Positions 44,059 through 53,552 of a DNA stretch of 61,462 nucleotides are shown piece after piece. Every line of letters starts with the position of its first letter. Positions within the stretch are counted from its first letter, which is position 1. The notes beneath the pieces were generated by a model. It made no database searches. It saw only the letters and a list, made by a program, of their open reading frames with translations, and had not been told where the DNA came from. The translations under genes and the position numbers were made by a program. The stretch lies in assembly GCA_003224525.1 (NCBI GenBank), contig QHZB01000177.1:1-61462 (forward strand). Direction: 5' to 3'. Origin of the DNA: Acidobacteriota bacterium (lineage in GTDB: Bacteria; Acidobacteriota; Terriglobia; Acidiferrales; UBA7541).

Positions 44059-45843
44059 TTATCGGGCGCAAATGCCGGTGGTGACGATGTGCTTGTTAGG
44101 CTTTAGCTGATAAGTGAAATAGGGCACGGCCCTGCGGAACGATTGAGGATCATTGTTCGCGCAGTGGCCAGGGCTTTGCCGCGAGCACAGTGGGCTGACG
44201 AGGTGGTCATCGGCGAAGGCTATGTTGGCGCGGTGCTGCGGATCGAGAGCCACCTGGAAGAAGTCTGCAAGGGCGCGGCTGTCGCCATTGGAGCAGCCGG
44301 TGCCGTTGGTGCAAACGGTTCCAGCGTGAACGGCGTGATCGCTGGCAGTTTGCTGCATGAAGGACGGAATCGCGGCGTGGCCATTTAATGATTCAGCCAG
44401 GTAGACGTTCCACTGCGCCCAGCAATTGTTGGTGCCATCGGTGCAGGTTGGTTGCATGGCAGCGACGTCGTTGGAGTTGCCAGCGAGGCTCGATCCTAGC
44501 CAGGTCACGACCACATGGCCGTTGGCGTCCGCGGCCACCCAGGGGAATACATTGGACTTGCCAACCGTTCCGTCCCGATTAACGAGCACGGGGGATGTCC
44601 AGGTGTTGCCCCGATCGGAGGACGAAGAGAGAAAGATATTTTGATTGTCTGACCAGACGATATAGACGTAGCCGAAGTTGTCGACAGCAAGCGCTGGGAA
44701 GATGTTGGCGGTGCCATGAGTGGCTCCGGGCGAGCCCGTGGGGCTGGTAAAGACCTTGTGATCTGTAAAGGTGATGGTTGGCGCGTCCAGGCCGGCATCC
44801 GTGGAAACTCCAACATATACGCTTCGGACTGGTCCGGTAGCGGCGTTTTCCGTGGCGCTGTCGGGAGCTACAAATGCGACGTAGAGATTTCCCTTGCTCG
44901 GGCAGGAGCTGGTGTTGCGGTCGACTTTGATCTGGGCGGCGACGTTTGCGCTGTCAGTGGGCGCGAGGCTGCCCGAGGCGGGAAGGGTCGCGGCGTCGAT
45001 GGCTTCCCCGGCCCCGGCGACGTAGGTGAGGCCACCGTTGTTGGAACGCTGCACCTCAATGTTGAAAGTGGCGGCGTCGTGATAGCTGATATACACGGTG
45101 GAAGGATCATCAGGTGCATCATTCCACATGCGGTCGTCCCCGGGGACTAATGCCGCAACGACGTTGGGCGGAGTGAAAAAGGCATCGCCGCGATTCCTGG
45201 AATTGGTAGCGGTTACGCCCGGCGCGAGCGTCAGGCTGGTGAAGGCGAGGTTTGGAATTGCGGAATTGTTGGGGTCGGGCGCGTTGACTGCGATGTCCGC
45301 ATCGCCGCCTCCGGGGGCCACGCCCAGATTGGTGGGGCTGCCCACGTTATGGACGCAGCCGCCGCCGTTCAATCCGAAGACGCCGCAGTTGTCGGGCTGG
45401 CCTTCATATTTAAAAGGCAAAGTTCCATTGGCGTTGGGCGCACCATCAATGGATTGATTCCAGCGCCAGAGGTCTACACCTCCAGGAACGCCGCGGATTG
45501 ATTCGACGTAGATCGTGCCTTGCGAGTCGACACGGACACCCGGTTCGAGGCCTTGCACGATGAACGCCAGCGGGCTCAAACCGCTGGGTACAGGCGCCAA
45601 CTGAGGCAAGCAAAGGCTTTGATTGGGACTGAAACCGTTGCTGCCTGGGCCGACAAATGCGGGAATCGCTTCGGCGCCACCGCCCGCGCCGGTTTGACTG
45701 GGGCAGGCGTGCTCGTTGGCCGGATCAGGATAGGAACTTTGCGCCATGACATGAAATTCGCCAGCGGGACCGATTTTCATGAATGGAACGAGTGCGAGAA
45801 GCAGGACACTGGCAAAGAGGGACGCGAGTATTAGTTTTCTCAC
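44059..45843 (-). CDS. Secreted sialidase-like (BNR/exo-alpha-sialidase fold) protein
   Basis: GTG 45843 with GGAG upstream begins a signal sequence (LILASLFASVLLLALVPF). The mature part has Asp-box/BNR-like repeats (SSSDRGNTWTSPVLVN; SNNGGLTYVAGAGEA) of a six-bladed propeller, and FGYVYIVWSDNQN. It lacks a clear Arg triad by inspection, so enzymatic activity is not assured; many such proteins are adhesins or unknown. A Cys-containing C-terminal region (CTNGTGCSNGD; CSRQSPGHCANND) suggests disulfides, fitting an exported protein. Confidence 0.75.
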   Translation of the reverse strand: MRKLILASLFASVLLLALVPFMKIGPAGEFHVMAQSSYPDPANEHACPSQTGAGGGAEAIPAFVGPGSNGFSPNQSLCLPQLAPVPSGLSPLAFIVQGLEPGVRVDSQGTIYVESIRGVPGGVDLWRWNQSIDGAPNANGTLPFKYEGQPDNCGVFGLNGGGCVHNVGSPTNLGVAPGGGDADIAVNAPDPNNSAIPNLAFTSLTLAPGVTATNSRNRGDAFFTPPNVVAALVPGDDRMWNDAPDDPSTVYISYHDAATFNIEVQRSNNGGLTYVAGAGEAIDAATLPASGSLAPTDSANVAAQIKVDRNTSSCPSKGNLYVAFVAPDSATENAATGPVRSVYVGVSTDAGLDAPTITFTDHKVFTSPTGSPGATHGTANIFPALAVDNFGYVYIVWSDNQNIFLSSSSDRGNTWTSPVLVNRDGTVGKSNVFPWVAADANGHVVVTWLGSSLAGNSNDVAAMQPTCTDGTNNCWAQWNVYLAESLNGHAAIPSFMQQTASDHAVHAGTVCTNGTGCSNGDSRALADFFQVALDPQHRANIAFADDHLVSPLCSRQSPGHCANNDPQSFRRAVPYFTYQLKPNKHIVTTGICAR

Positions 45844-46162
45844 GGGAATAGCTCCGTCGTTTGGCTTGAACTTGGCCTTCGCAGACAACGAACACAGGTC
45901 ACTCTATTCCGGCAACTGCCGCAGGGGACAGGCGAGTCAAACACGAGATTGCCGTCGGCATCCGATCTTGCACCGAGACACCTCTACCCTCCCGGTCATT
46001 TCTGGGCGGCGCACTCTGGTGAACATCTGGGCCAAGCTTTACAAGAAACACGCGGGGCGGACGGCAATGCTCACTTCGACGGCCCCGTTCCTTGGGACAC
46101 GGAGGATATAGAAGGAGCGGGGAATTTAGGCAATCAGGTAATCACCTTAAAGCTAGCTCCGG
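45844..46162. other. Long intergenic region upstream of the sialidase-like gene
   Basis: No supported gene. An open frame on the plus strand (45949-46173) has no recognised domain. No clear promoter pair was found for the sialidase-like gene. Confidence 0.35.
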
Positions 46163-46185
46163 AAAAAACCTGAGACCTCTCCAGG
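46163..46185 (-). terminator. Terminator of the TetR-HlyD-ABC operon
   Basis: On the minus strand CCTGGAG pairs imperfectly with CTCAGG, closing a small loop, followed at once by six T (46168 to 46163). It lies about 190 bases past the permease stop. Confidence 0.5.
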
Positions 46186-46372
46186 CGAAAACGCAGGTTC
46201 TTTCGATTTTCCCGGTCACGGATCGATGATTCCCGGACGGGGGCCCCTGCTGTCTCCTACTCCCGGTTGAAAAAGACTGAGAGTGATTCAGAGGGAGTAC
46301 TGGAGATGAGTATGGGGCGATGAATCGTGCGGCGCATTAAGGCAAGAAGATAAGAAAGAACATCGGAAAGAC

Positions 46373-47494
46373 TCACGCCATGATGACTTTGTTCTGGAAG
46401 CGGCGGGCGGCAATGATCAGGAGAATGGTGCCGATCGCGAAGAGGGCGAGGCCGTCGGTCCAGAGATGCTTGATGCCGGCGCCGCGAAGGATGATGCCGC
46501 GCGTGATATTGATGAAATACGTGGCCGGGATGAGATAGCTGATCGGTTTGAAGAGGGCTGGCATGGTTTCGCGCGGGAAAATATAACCGGAGAAGAAAAC
46601 ACTGGGCAGAATTGGCAGGAAAGCGAGCTGCATGGCTTCCGCCTGGGAGTTGGCTTTGCTGGAAATGAGGATCCCCAGCGAGAGCGCGGCGAAGAGATAG
46701 GGCAGCGCGAGTATCGCGAGTAAGAGAAGGCTACCGTGAATGGGCACGCGGAAAAGGAAGCGCATAAAAATAAGAATCAGGCACAGCTCGAAAAAGCCGA
46801 TGCCGAGGTAGGGGAGCAATTTGCCGAGGAGCAGGCCGAAGGGACGGACCGGAGTGACGAAAAGCTGCTCGAGGGTGCCGCGTTCTTTTTCGCGGACGAT
46901 GGAGAAGGCCGTGAGGAATGTGGTGACGTTGAGGAGCATGATGGCGGTGAGGCCGGGCAAGAAGAAATTGGGAGAACGTGAATCGGGATTGAAAAGCAGC
47001 TTGGGGCGCATCTCGACAGCAAACTCAGCGCGGTCCTGCACTACGCGGCGCAGGGATTCATCGAGGCCGATGGCGGTGGAGACGTTGATGGCCTGGCCGG
47101 CGACGGAGGAGTCCGAACCGTCAATGAGGACGAGGACTTGGGCGCTCATGTTATGGAGCAGGCGGTCGGAATAATCGACGGGGACCTTGATGCCCACGTG
47201 CGCTCTGCCGGCGATGATTAGATCGTTCAGATCGTGATCATTCTCAACGTAACCGAGGATGTGAAAGGTGTCGGAGTTTTTCAGGCGGTCGATGAGCTCG
47301 CGGCTTTCGCGGCGGCCGTCGGCGTTGTAAACGACGGTATTGATCTGGCGAATGTTGGTGTCCACGCCGAAGCCGAGGAGAAACATCTGCAGCAGCGGCA
47401 TGGTGAGAGAAAAAAAGAGCGTGCCCGCGTCGCGGCGAACATGGAGCGCTTCCTTATAGAAGACGGCGCCGAAACCGCGAAAAATATTATGCAC
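46373..47494 (-). CDS. ABC-2-type export permease
   Basis: Integral membrane subunit of an exporter. One N-terminal helix (FFSLTMPLLQMFLLGFG) is followed by a large extracytoplasmic domain of about 140 residues and five C-terminal helices with REKERGTLEQLFVTPVRPF and PRETMPALFKPISYLIPATYF, the signature region of YhhJ/YbhR-like permeases. GTG 47494 is chosen since it overlaps the ATPase gene end by 8 bases and begins MHNIFRGFGAVFYKE. It works with the ATPase and the HlyD-type adaptor encoded upstream. Only one permease gene is present, whereas YbhFSR systems have two, so it may form a homodimer. Confidence 0.88.
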   Translation of the reverse strand: MHNIFRGFGAVFYKEALHVRRDAGTLFFSLTMPLLQMFLLGFGVDTNIRQINTVVYNADGRRESRELIDRLKNSDTFHILGYVENDHDLNDLIIAGRAHVGIKVPVDYSDRLLHNMSAQVLVLIDGSDSSVAGQAINVSTAIGLDESLRRVVQDRAEFAVEMRPKLLFNPDSRSPNFFLPGLTAIMLLNVTTFLTAFSIVREKERGTLEQLFVTPVRPFGLLLGKLLPYLGIGFFELCLILIFMRFLFRVPIHGSLLLLAILALPYLFAALSLGILISSKANSQAEAMQLAFLPILPSVFFSGYIFPRETMPALFKPISYLIPATYFINITRGIILRGAGIKHLWTDGLALFAIGTILLIIAARRFQNKVIMA

Positions 47495-48485
47495 GGGCGG
47501 CCTCCAGCAGGGCTTGATGCTTGTAGGTGAGCTCGACAAAGACGTCTTCGAGGCTGGGAGCGAGCGGGCGAATTTCGGTGACGGCAATGCCGTTCTTCAG
47601 GAGTTGGTTGCGGAGGTCGTCGAGATTGAAGCGGTCTTCGATGAGCGCATGGATGGATTGGCCGAAAATGGTCGCGCTACGAATGCCGGGGAGGTGGCGC
47701 GCGAATCGAAGAGCGCGCGTGACTTCCGGCGTGGTGATTTCCACGCGCAGCGTGCCTTGCGGCTGAACGTCGGGGAGTTCGCGCAGCGAATGGGGAGTGC
47801 CGTCGGCGATGAGCTTGCCGAAATAAATGTAGGCCACGTGGCTGCAGCGCTCGGCTTCGTCCATGTAGTGAGTGGTGACGAAGAAGGTGATGCCGTGGCC
47901 GGAAAGCTCGAAGAGGAGATCCCAGAGCTGGCGGCGCGCGACGGGGTCGATGCCAGCGGTGGGTTCGTCGAGGAAAAGAAGCGTGGGCTCGTGCAACATG
48001 GCGCACCCGAGGGCGAGGCGCTGCTTCCAGCCACCGGAAAGTTGCGCAGCCAGGCGATTGAGATAGGGTGCGAGGCCGTTGAGCTGGACAATTTCGTCGA
48101 TGCGGCGCTTCAGGCGCGCGGGCTCCAGGCTGTAGATACGGCCGTAGAACTGCAAGTTTTCCGCGACCGTCAGATCGTAGTAGAGACTGAAATTTTGCGA
48201 CATGTAGCCGATGTGCTCGCGGACGGCTTCGGAATCGGTGCGGACGTCGAGGCCTTCAACGAAGGCGGAGCCGCCGCTGAGCGGCAAGAGTCCGGTGAGC
48301 ATTTTGATGACGGTGGTTTTGCCGCTGCCGTTGGGGCCGAGGAAACCGAAGATCTCGCCTTTTTCGACGCGGAAGCTGACGTCGTTGACGGCGGTGAAAT
48401 TGCCGAAACGGCGCACAAGATTTTGCGCGGAGATGGCGGATGCGGCGGGATTTTTCCTGACGTCGGCCATCGGCTCAATTTCCAT
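47487..48485 (-). CDS. ABC exporter ATP-binding protein (YbhF/DrrA-like)
   Basis: ATPase of the exporter. Motifs: Walker A GPNGSGKTT, Q-loop YMSQNFSLY, signature LSGGWKQRL, Walker B LLFLDEPTAGIDP, H-loop TTHYMDEAE. A C-terminal DrrA-like extension (about 240-330) is present. 332 residues; a second ATG six codons in (MADVRKNP) is possible. It overlaps the adaptor gene upstream by 11 bases and the permease gene downstream by 8, so the three are translationally coupled. Confidence 0.93.
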   Translation of the reverse strand: MEIEPMADVRKNPAASAISAQNLVRRFGNFTAVNDVSFRVEKGEIFGFLGPNGSGKTTVIKMLTGLLPLSGGSAFVEGLDVRTDSEAVREHIGYMSQNFSLYYDLTVAENLQFYGRIYSLEPARLKRRIDEIVQLNGLAPYLNRLAAQLSGGWKQRLALGCAMLHEPTLLFLDEPTAGIDPVARRQLWDLLFELSGHGITFFVTTHYMDEAERCSHVAYIYFGKLIADGTPHSLRELPDVQPQGTLRVEITTPEVTRALRFARHLPGIRSATIFGQSIHALIEDRFNLDDLRNQLLKNGIAVTEIRPLAPSLEDVFVELTYKHQALLEAARA

Positions 48486-49572
48486 CTTTGAGCTTCACAT
48501 CGGCAGCCATGCCGGCAAGCACGTGTCCGGCAGGATCACTGATGTGAATCTTTACGCCAAAAACCTGGTGCACGCGTTCCTCGCGGGTCTGGACGTTGCG
48601 AGGCAGGAATTCAGCCTGCTGGTTAATCTGTTCGAGGACCCCTTCAAAAACTGTCTTAGGAAAAGAGTCGACTCTGACTTCGGCCTTCTGACCGAGCTTG
48701 AGGCGGCCAAATTCGGTTTCGGGAATGTATATGCGCACGTAGATTTGATCTTTTTCTAGAAGAGTGGCGACCGGCGTATTGGGCGCGACGAGGTCGCCCG
48801 GGCGGACGTCGAGAACCTCGACGATGGCGGCGGAGGGAGCGGTGACCTGGCGTTCGCGGAAGCGGGCTTCGTCGTAGGCGTAGGCTGCTTTGGCGAGGTC
48901 GACGTCTTCGCGACGGTTGCCGCGCTCGAGTTTTTCCAGATTGGCCTGGGCCTGATGGTAGTGCGCTTCGGCGGAGGCGATTTCCTCGGGACGGTAACCG
49001 CGCTGCAGTTCATCGAGCTTGTGCCGGGCACTCTGTTGCTGGGCGACGGCGACTTTCCAATTGGCTTCGGCAGTATCAAGTTGCTGCTTTGAGACGAGAT
49101 CTTTTTTGGCGAGTGCGTCATAGCGGTCAAAATCGAGATGCGTGCGGATTTCGTCGGCCTTGGCGCGATCGAGATCGGCTTCGGCGGTGGCGATGTCTTC
49201 CAGGCGATAGCCGTTCTTCTTCAGCTCGTACTCGGCTTTAGCTTGAGCCGCGGCGGCGCGGGCTTCCGCGATTTCTTCGGGACGATAGCCACGCTGGGAT
49301 TTTTCAGCGCCGGCGCGCGATTCTTGGAGCGCGGCCCGCAATTCCTGGTCGTCGAAGATAATCAGGACCTGGCCCGGCTGGACGGAATCGCCTTCGCGGA
49401 CCAGCACTTTGTCGATGCGGCCGCCGATTTTGGAACCTACACGTATGTTGCGGGCTTCCACGGTGCCGGAGCCTTCGAGGCCGGCGTCGCGGTGGAACCA
49501 GCCGGCATAGAGCCCCGTGGCGGCCAGCACGGCAGCAGCAGCGAGAAGAATCAGGATGCGCTTGCGGCTCAT
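48475..49572 (-). CDS. HlyD-family membrane fusion (adaptor) protein, YbhG-like
   Basis: Periplasmic adaptor linking the ABC pump to the outer membrane. An N-terminal anchor (ILILLAAAAVLAATGLYAG) leads to half of the lipoyl/barrel-sandwich domain (GSKIGGRIDKVLVREGDSV), a long helical hairpin, then the second half (VTAPSAAIVEVLDVRPGDLV) and beta-barrel. The hairpin contains four copies of a motif like GYRPEEIAEA (GYRPEEI, GYRLEDI, GYRPEEI, GNRREDV), a feature of YbhG-type adaptors. The 3' end overlaps the ATPase gene. It is four bases from the TetR gene stop. Confidence 0.92.
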   Translation of the reverse strand: MSRKRILILLAAAAVLAATGLYAGWFHRDAGLEGSGTVEARNIRVGSKIGGRIDKVLVREGDSVQPGQVLIIFDDQELRAALQESRAGAEKSQRGYRPEEIAEARAAAAQAKAEYELKKNGYRLEDIATAEADLDRAKADEIRTHLDFDRYDALAKKDLVSKQQLDTAEANWKVAVAQQQSARHKLDELQRGYRPEEIASAEAHYHQAQANLEKLERGNRREDVDLAKAAYAYDEARFRERQVTAPSAAIVEVLDVRPGDLVAPNTPVATLLEKDQIYVRIYIPETEFGRLKLGQKAEVRVDSFPKTVFEGVLEQINQQAEFLPRNVQTREERVHQVFGVKIHISDPAGHVLAGMAADVKLKDGN

Positions 49573-49576
49573 GAAA

Positions 49577-50272
49577 CTAGTCTCCTGAGCGGAACAAAGG
49601 AGCCGGCAGCGGTGGCACCGAGTTTCCGCGAGGCGCTAAGCCGGACCAGAGCAAGTTGAATGCCGTTTCGATCCGAGAGTGCAAAGTGGCGTCGCCGTAA
49701 AGCGACCAGATCAGAAGCGTGCCGAAAATGGTTTGGCGAAAAACGTTGGCGATCTCGGAGGCCGGAAGGTCGTTGCGGATTTCGCCGCGGTCCTGACCGA
49801 GTTGAATCATCTGGCTATGGAGGGCATGAACGCGTCTTTGCAAGTCCATCATGGCCGCACGAACCGGAGTCGTTGAAAGATAGGCCTGAAGAAGCGCACG
49901 GATGATGGCGGGGTTGCGAGTGGGCTCCTGGGTCATGCGCACACCGAGCGAACGGAGGAATTCCGGCATGGGCTCGCCCGTTCGGCGAGCCATCTCGATG
50001 GCCGCTTCCAGCTTGCTGAGTTGCATTTCTCCGAACGCCAGCAGGATATGGTCCTTGCTCGGGAAATAATTGAAAAAGGTGCCTTTGCCGAGGTCAGCCG
50101 CTTCGGTGATATCTTCAACAGTCGTCTCGGCAAATCCCTTTTGGGCGAAAAGATCGAGGGCGGCGCGGAAAAGTCGCTCGCGGATATCGGCGCTGCGGCG
50201 CTGGCGACGGTCGGAGTTCGAGAGTGATCCTGAGAGATCGCTGGGGCGAATCGGTTTTGCTCTGCGAGCCAT
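49577..50272 (-). CDS. TetR-family transcriptional regulator
   Basis: A 231-residue repressor. The N-terminal HTH reads RERLFRAALDLFAQKGFAET, then TTVEDITEAADLGKGTFFNYFPSKDHIL, with the recognition helix at GKGTFFNYF. The C-terminal ligand domain is helical. First gene of the export operon, so it most likely represses the operon and itself; an inverted repeat sits 20-32 bases before its start codon. Pumps of this kind often export toxic compounds; the inducer is unknown. Confidence 0.92.
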   Translation of the reverse strand: MARRAKPIRPSDLSGSLSNSDRRQRRSADIRERLFRAALDLFAQKGFAETTVEDITEAADLGKGTFFNYFPSKDHILLAFGEMQLSKLEAAIEMARRTGEPMPEFLRSLGVRMTQEPTRNPAIIRALLQAYLSTTPVRAAMMDLQRRVHALHSQMIQLGQDRGEIRNDLPASEIANVFRQTIFGTLLIWSLYGDATLHSRIETAFNLLWSGLAPRGNSVPPLPAPLFRSGD

Positions 50273-50291
50273 GATGACCAGTACTCATAAA

Positions 50292-50304
50292 TGACCATAG
50301 GTCA
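50292..50304. promoter_or_regulatory. Probable TetR operator, TGACC-ATA-GGTCA
   Basis: A perfect 5-3-5 inverted repeat (TGACCATAGGTCA), 20 bases upstream of the TetR start codon. GACC occurs again at 50277-50280 as a half-site. The position fits autorepression. Confidence 0.55.
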
Positions 50305-50442
50305 AATCAGGCCCGATGTCAAGGGCATATATTGCCAAGCTCTATGGCATTCGTTTGCGGACGGTTGAAGTGCGCGGAACGGAAAAGAGAACACCGCGGC
50401 TTCGGCCGGGATGTTCGATAGTAAGTCGCTAGATTTCGAGAA

Positions 50443-51159
50443 CTACTTAAGGGATTCGGGGTCCGAAGTATTCTTCGGAGATTTCTGGTTTAGATACGCA
50501 ATCAATTTTTGAGCAGCGGGAGGAACGGCGACAGCGCCCTTGAATACGATGGATTCTGCTTCGAGCTTCTTGCCATAGACCTTCTCATTGGCGTCATTGT
50601 CAGGGCGAACCGTTGAGCCTTCCAGTGAGAGACCGGCGAAGAGACCGCGGGCACGGGAATAGCTCAAGACTTCGGCGCGCATGGTCACGTCGGTCGAGGC
50701 GTTCGCCGTGCGCCCCTTTGGACCCGCGGCTGCCGAAGCATCAGCGCCAAGCTTTACCTTGTTGCTCAAGATGGCGCGAGCGCCGCGCGGATTCATGACC
50801 AGCAAGACAAAATCAGTGGCTTGGCCCCCTAGCTGCAAGCCAACGCTGCCGCCTTCTAGTGCCATCATCGTGGGAGCACTCCACGGGCCGGTGAAATGTT
50901 CACCGGACCGGCACGTCATCGCCCCGCGGCCGTAACTGCCGCCGATCACAAAGGCAGCCTTGAGCACGGACGGATAGACGATGATGCATTCCGCTTTATT
51001 AATAAGATCTTCGGGGATGTTATCGGGAATATCCATAACTTCCTTGACGATCAGCCCGCAGTTTTCCAGGCGTCCAGTTTCCTTCTTATCCCCCGCGGCC
51101 AACAGCGGGAGCGCAACGAGCGCCAGTGCCATCAGGGAGGAGATCATTCGCTTAATCAC
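50443..51159 (-). CDS. SYLF-domain (Ysc84-like) lipid-binding protein, exported
   Basis: A signal peptide (ISSLMALALVALPLLAAG) precedes a SYLF domain. Conserved parts: AECIIVYPSVLKAAFVIGGSYGRG, GGSVGLQLGGQATDFVLLVMN, KLGADASAAAGPKGR and LSYSRARGLFAGLSLEG. The eukaryotic relatives bind phosphoinositides; the bacterial role is unknown. The Cys pair C34/C83 may form a disulfide. GTG 51159 with GAGGTG upstream is chosen; ATG four codons later is possible. Divergent from dacB. Confidence 0.92.
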   Translation of the reverse strand: MIKRMISSLMALALVALPLLAAGDKKETGRLENCGLIVKEVMDIPDNIPEDLINKAECIIVYPSVLKAAFVIGGSYGRGAMTCRSGEHFTGPWSAPTMMALEGGSVGLQLGGQATDFVLLVMNPRGARAILSNKVKLGADASAAAGPKGRTANASTDVTMRAEVLSYSRARGLFAGLSLEGSTVRPDNDANEKVYGKKLEAESIVFKGAVAVPPAAQKLIAYLNQKSPKNTSDPESLK

Positions 51160-51357
51160 GGTTCACCTCGTCGTAGTTTTCTGAGCCAGAGCCATCTTAG
51201 AGTGCCCCAAGGCTGGGCGCAACCTCAGGTCTTAGAAACGGGCCTTAGAAACAAGCTTGAGGCAGGGGTTTGTTCGATTAATAAGACGCGCGGGAGACGG
51301 AATGCGTTGCCTTTCGATTATACTTTTTGGGAGAGAACGACAGGACGTGAGTGAAAA

Positions 51358-52977
51358 ATGAGAATCGAGAAAATCTTCGAGCGATGTGCGGCCGTGGCCG
51401 TGACGAGCGCCGTGTGGGCCTTCGGAACCGGTGCGCAACACCTGGGCGCCCAATCAAAAAGAAAAACAGTGCCGGTGTGTTGTGGCCCAAAGAAACAGAG
51501 CGCGTCTTCGAAGAAGGCCCTGGCGAGATTCGCCGCGCGCGTGGAAGCGTTGCTGGGAACGGCGCCCACAAACAAGGGAGAGTGGGGGCTGCTCATTGTG
51601 GATGCCGAAAGCGGCGAGACCCTGTACGAGCAGAACGCAGACAAGTATTTCGTGCCGGCTTCGAACATGAAGCTGTTCACCACCGCGCTGGCTTTGGCAA
51701 AACTGGGGCCGGAGTACCGCTTCCACACGACGCTGGAGACGCGCGGCACGATTTCGAGTGAGGGGGTCCTGGGCGGAGATCTCGCGCTGGTGGGGCGCGG
51801 CGATCCGAATCTATCGAACAGAAAATTCCCCTATGAATGGAAGGAAGAATTTGATGGTCCACCGGAGAAAGCGCTCGGCGAGCTTGCGGACGCGCTGGTG
51901 GCCAAGGGAGTCAAGGAAATCTCAGGTGACGTGATCGGCGATGACAGCTATTTTCCGCGGGAGCGCTATCCGAATGGCTGGGAAATCGACGACATGGTTT
52001 GGGAGTACGGCGCGGCCATCTCCGCGATCGTCGTGGACGATAACACCGTGGCGCTGACGCTCACGCCGGGCGAACAGCCGAGCAATCCCGTGCAGGGGAC
52101 GGTGACTCCCGCGACGCCGGATTTCACGGTTGTGAATGATGTGGTCACTTCAGCCGCGGACGTGAAACCGGATTTGACGCTCACGCGGGAGCCGGGCGCG
52201 AATATCGTGGTGGTCAAGGGCAGTTTGCCGGCGAAGAGCGCCCCGCGGAAACTGGTTTTGGCCATTGAAGAGCCGGCGCAGCATGCCGCGGCCACATTGA
52301 AGCGATTGCTGGAGGAGCGAGGAGTAAAGGTGGCGGGCGTCGCGAGGGCGCGCCACGATCATGCGGAACTCGGCGGCGATCCGGCGGTGATCGCGGAGCA
52401 CGTTTCCGTGCCGCTGGGTGACGCGGTGAAGCTGATCAACAAAATCAGCCAGAACCTGCACACGGAAATGCTGTTGCGGACGGTGGCGCGGCAGAGCGGA
52501 GTGTGGGCCACGCCGGACGAGCTGATGAAAGTTCCAGCGGATTTCTACGCGGCGGCGGGAATCGCGCCCGGAGACGTAATTCAAGCGGACGCCTCCGGAT
52601 TGTCGCGGCACGATTTGGTGACTCCGCGGGCCATTGTGACCTTGCTGAACTTTGCGCAGAAGCAATCGTGGTTCGGCTTCTACTATGCATCGCTGCCGGT
52701 AGCGGGAGTAGACGGCACACTGGAAGACCGCATGAAAAACACATTGGCGGCGGGACAGATTCACGCGAAGACGGGCTCGGTCGAACACGTGAGGACACTT
52801 TCTGGATTTGCACAGACTCCGGGCGGGCGTCGGGTGATCTTTTCTTTCTTGAGCAACAATGAGGGCGGGAAGGGCCACGAAGCTGCGGATGCTTTGACCG
52901 GGCTGTGCGTGGCGATGCTTGAGGAGTTCATTGTGACGCCGCCGAAGCGCGGGCTGGAACACCAGCACCCGCAGTGA
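51358..52977 (+). CDS. dacB: D-alanyl-D-alanine carboxypeptidase/endopeptidase (PBP4 type)
   Basis: Trims peptidoglycan peptides in the periplasm. An N-terminal signal (AAVAVTSAVWAFGTGAQ) is followed by the penicillin-binding fold: SxxK as SNMK (S102, K105), SxN as SQN (in NKISQNLHTEML) and KTG in HAKTGSVEHV. The inserted second and third domains typical of class C PBPs (PBP4) are present between SxxK and SxN. 539 residues is usual. The following LOG-like gene starts 16 bases after the stop. Confidence 0.93.
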   Translation: MRIEKIFERCAAVAVTSAVWAFGTGAQHLGAQSKRKTVPVCCGPKKQSASSKKALARFAARVEALLGTAPTNKGEWGLLIVDAESGETLYEQNADKYFVPASNMKLFTTALALAKLGPEYRFHTTLETRGTISSEGVLGGDLALVGRGDPNLSNRKFPYEWKEEFDGPPEKALGELADALVAKGVKEISGDVIGDDSYFPRERYPNGWEIDDMVWEYGAAISAIVVDDNTVALTLTPGEQPSNPVQGTVTPATPDFTVVNDVVTSAADVKPDLTLTREPGANIVVVKGSLPAKSAPRKLVLAIEEPAQHAAATLKRLLEERGVKVAGVARARHDHAELGGDPAVIAEHVSVPLGDAVKLINKISQNLHTEMLLRTVARQSGVWATPDELMKVPADFYAAAGIAPGDVIQADASGLSRHDLVTPRAIVTLLNFAQKQSWFGFYYASLPVAGVDGTLEDRMKNTLAAGQIHAKTGSVEHVRTLSGFAQTPGGRRVIFSFLSNNEGGKGHEAADALTGLCVAMLEEFIVTPPKRGLEHQHPQ

Positions 52978-52992
52978 GCGCAAGGATTGCGG

Positions 52993-53550
52993 ATGGGAAA
53001 AGAATTCATCGTCACCGTGTTTGGGAGTTCGCGGCCGCGCGAAGGCGACGCGGACTACGAAGAAGCGCGAATCCTGGGGCGAGCTTTGGCGAAGCACGCT
53101 TTCTCCGTTTGCACCGGCGGCTACGGCGGTGTGATGGAAGCGGTGTCCCGCGGAGCGAAGGAAGCCGGCGGGAAAACTGTCGGTGTTACCGCGGATTTTT
53201 TCAAAGCCGCAAAGCTCAATTCCTGGATTGACGTGGAAGTGCCTAGGAAGACCTGGGAAGAGCGACTCTTTGAGCTGATCCGGCGCGCGGATGGTTTTGT
53301 AGCGTGCAAAGGCGGGACGGGAACGCTCGTCGAGCTCGCGGTTGTGTGGGAAATGCTGAACAAGTCGGTGATGGCCGCGAAACCGTTCGCCGTGCTCGGA
53401 GATTTTTGGCAGCCGATACTGGATCGTGTGAGGGAAGTAGAATTGGAACATCCGGCTCCCTGGGGCGAGGCCAACGGCCCGCTGGTGTACGTGGCCACGT
53501 CGCCGGGCGACGTGGCCAGTCATTTGACCGCGAAATTGAAGCAAACATAA
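52993..53550 (+). CDS. LOG-family (lysine decarboxylase-like fold) nucleotide-binding protein
   Basis: A Rossmann-like protein of 185 residues. Motifs: VTVFGSSRPREGD at the start, VCTGGYGGVMEAVSRGA and ACKGGTGTLVELAVVWEM, the last being the PGGxGTxxE motif of LOG proteins with Lys in place of Pro. LOG enzymes release cytokinin bases from nucleotides; bacterial members may hydrolyse other nucleotide 5'-phosphates. ATG 52993 is preceded by AAGGA at 6 bases. It lies between dacB and mutS2, with 2 bases to the mutS2 start. Confidence 0.83.
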   Translation: MGKEFIVTVFGSSRPREGDADYEEARILGRALAKHAFSVCTGGYGGVMEAVSRGAKEAGGKTVGVTADFFKAAKLNSWIDVEVPRKTWEERLFELIRRADGFVACKGGTGTLVELAVVWEMLNKSVMAAKPFAVLGDFWQPILDRVREVELEHPAPWGEANGPLVYVATSPGDVASHLTAKLKQT

Positions 53551-53552
53551 CC

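Noticed and set aside
45949-46173. 74-codon plus-strand frame upstream of the sialidase-like gene
   Set aside because: No domain, no ribosome-binding site, and composition unlike the neighbours.
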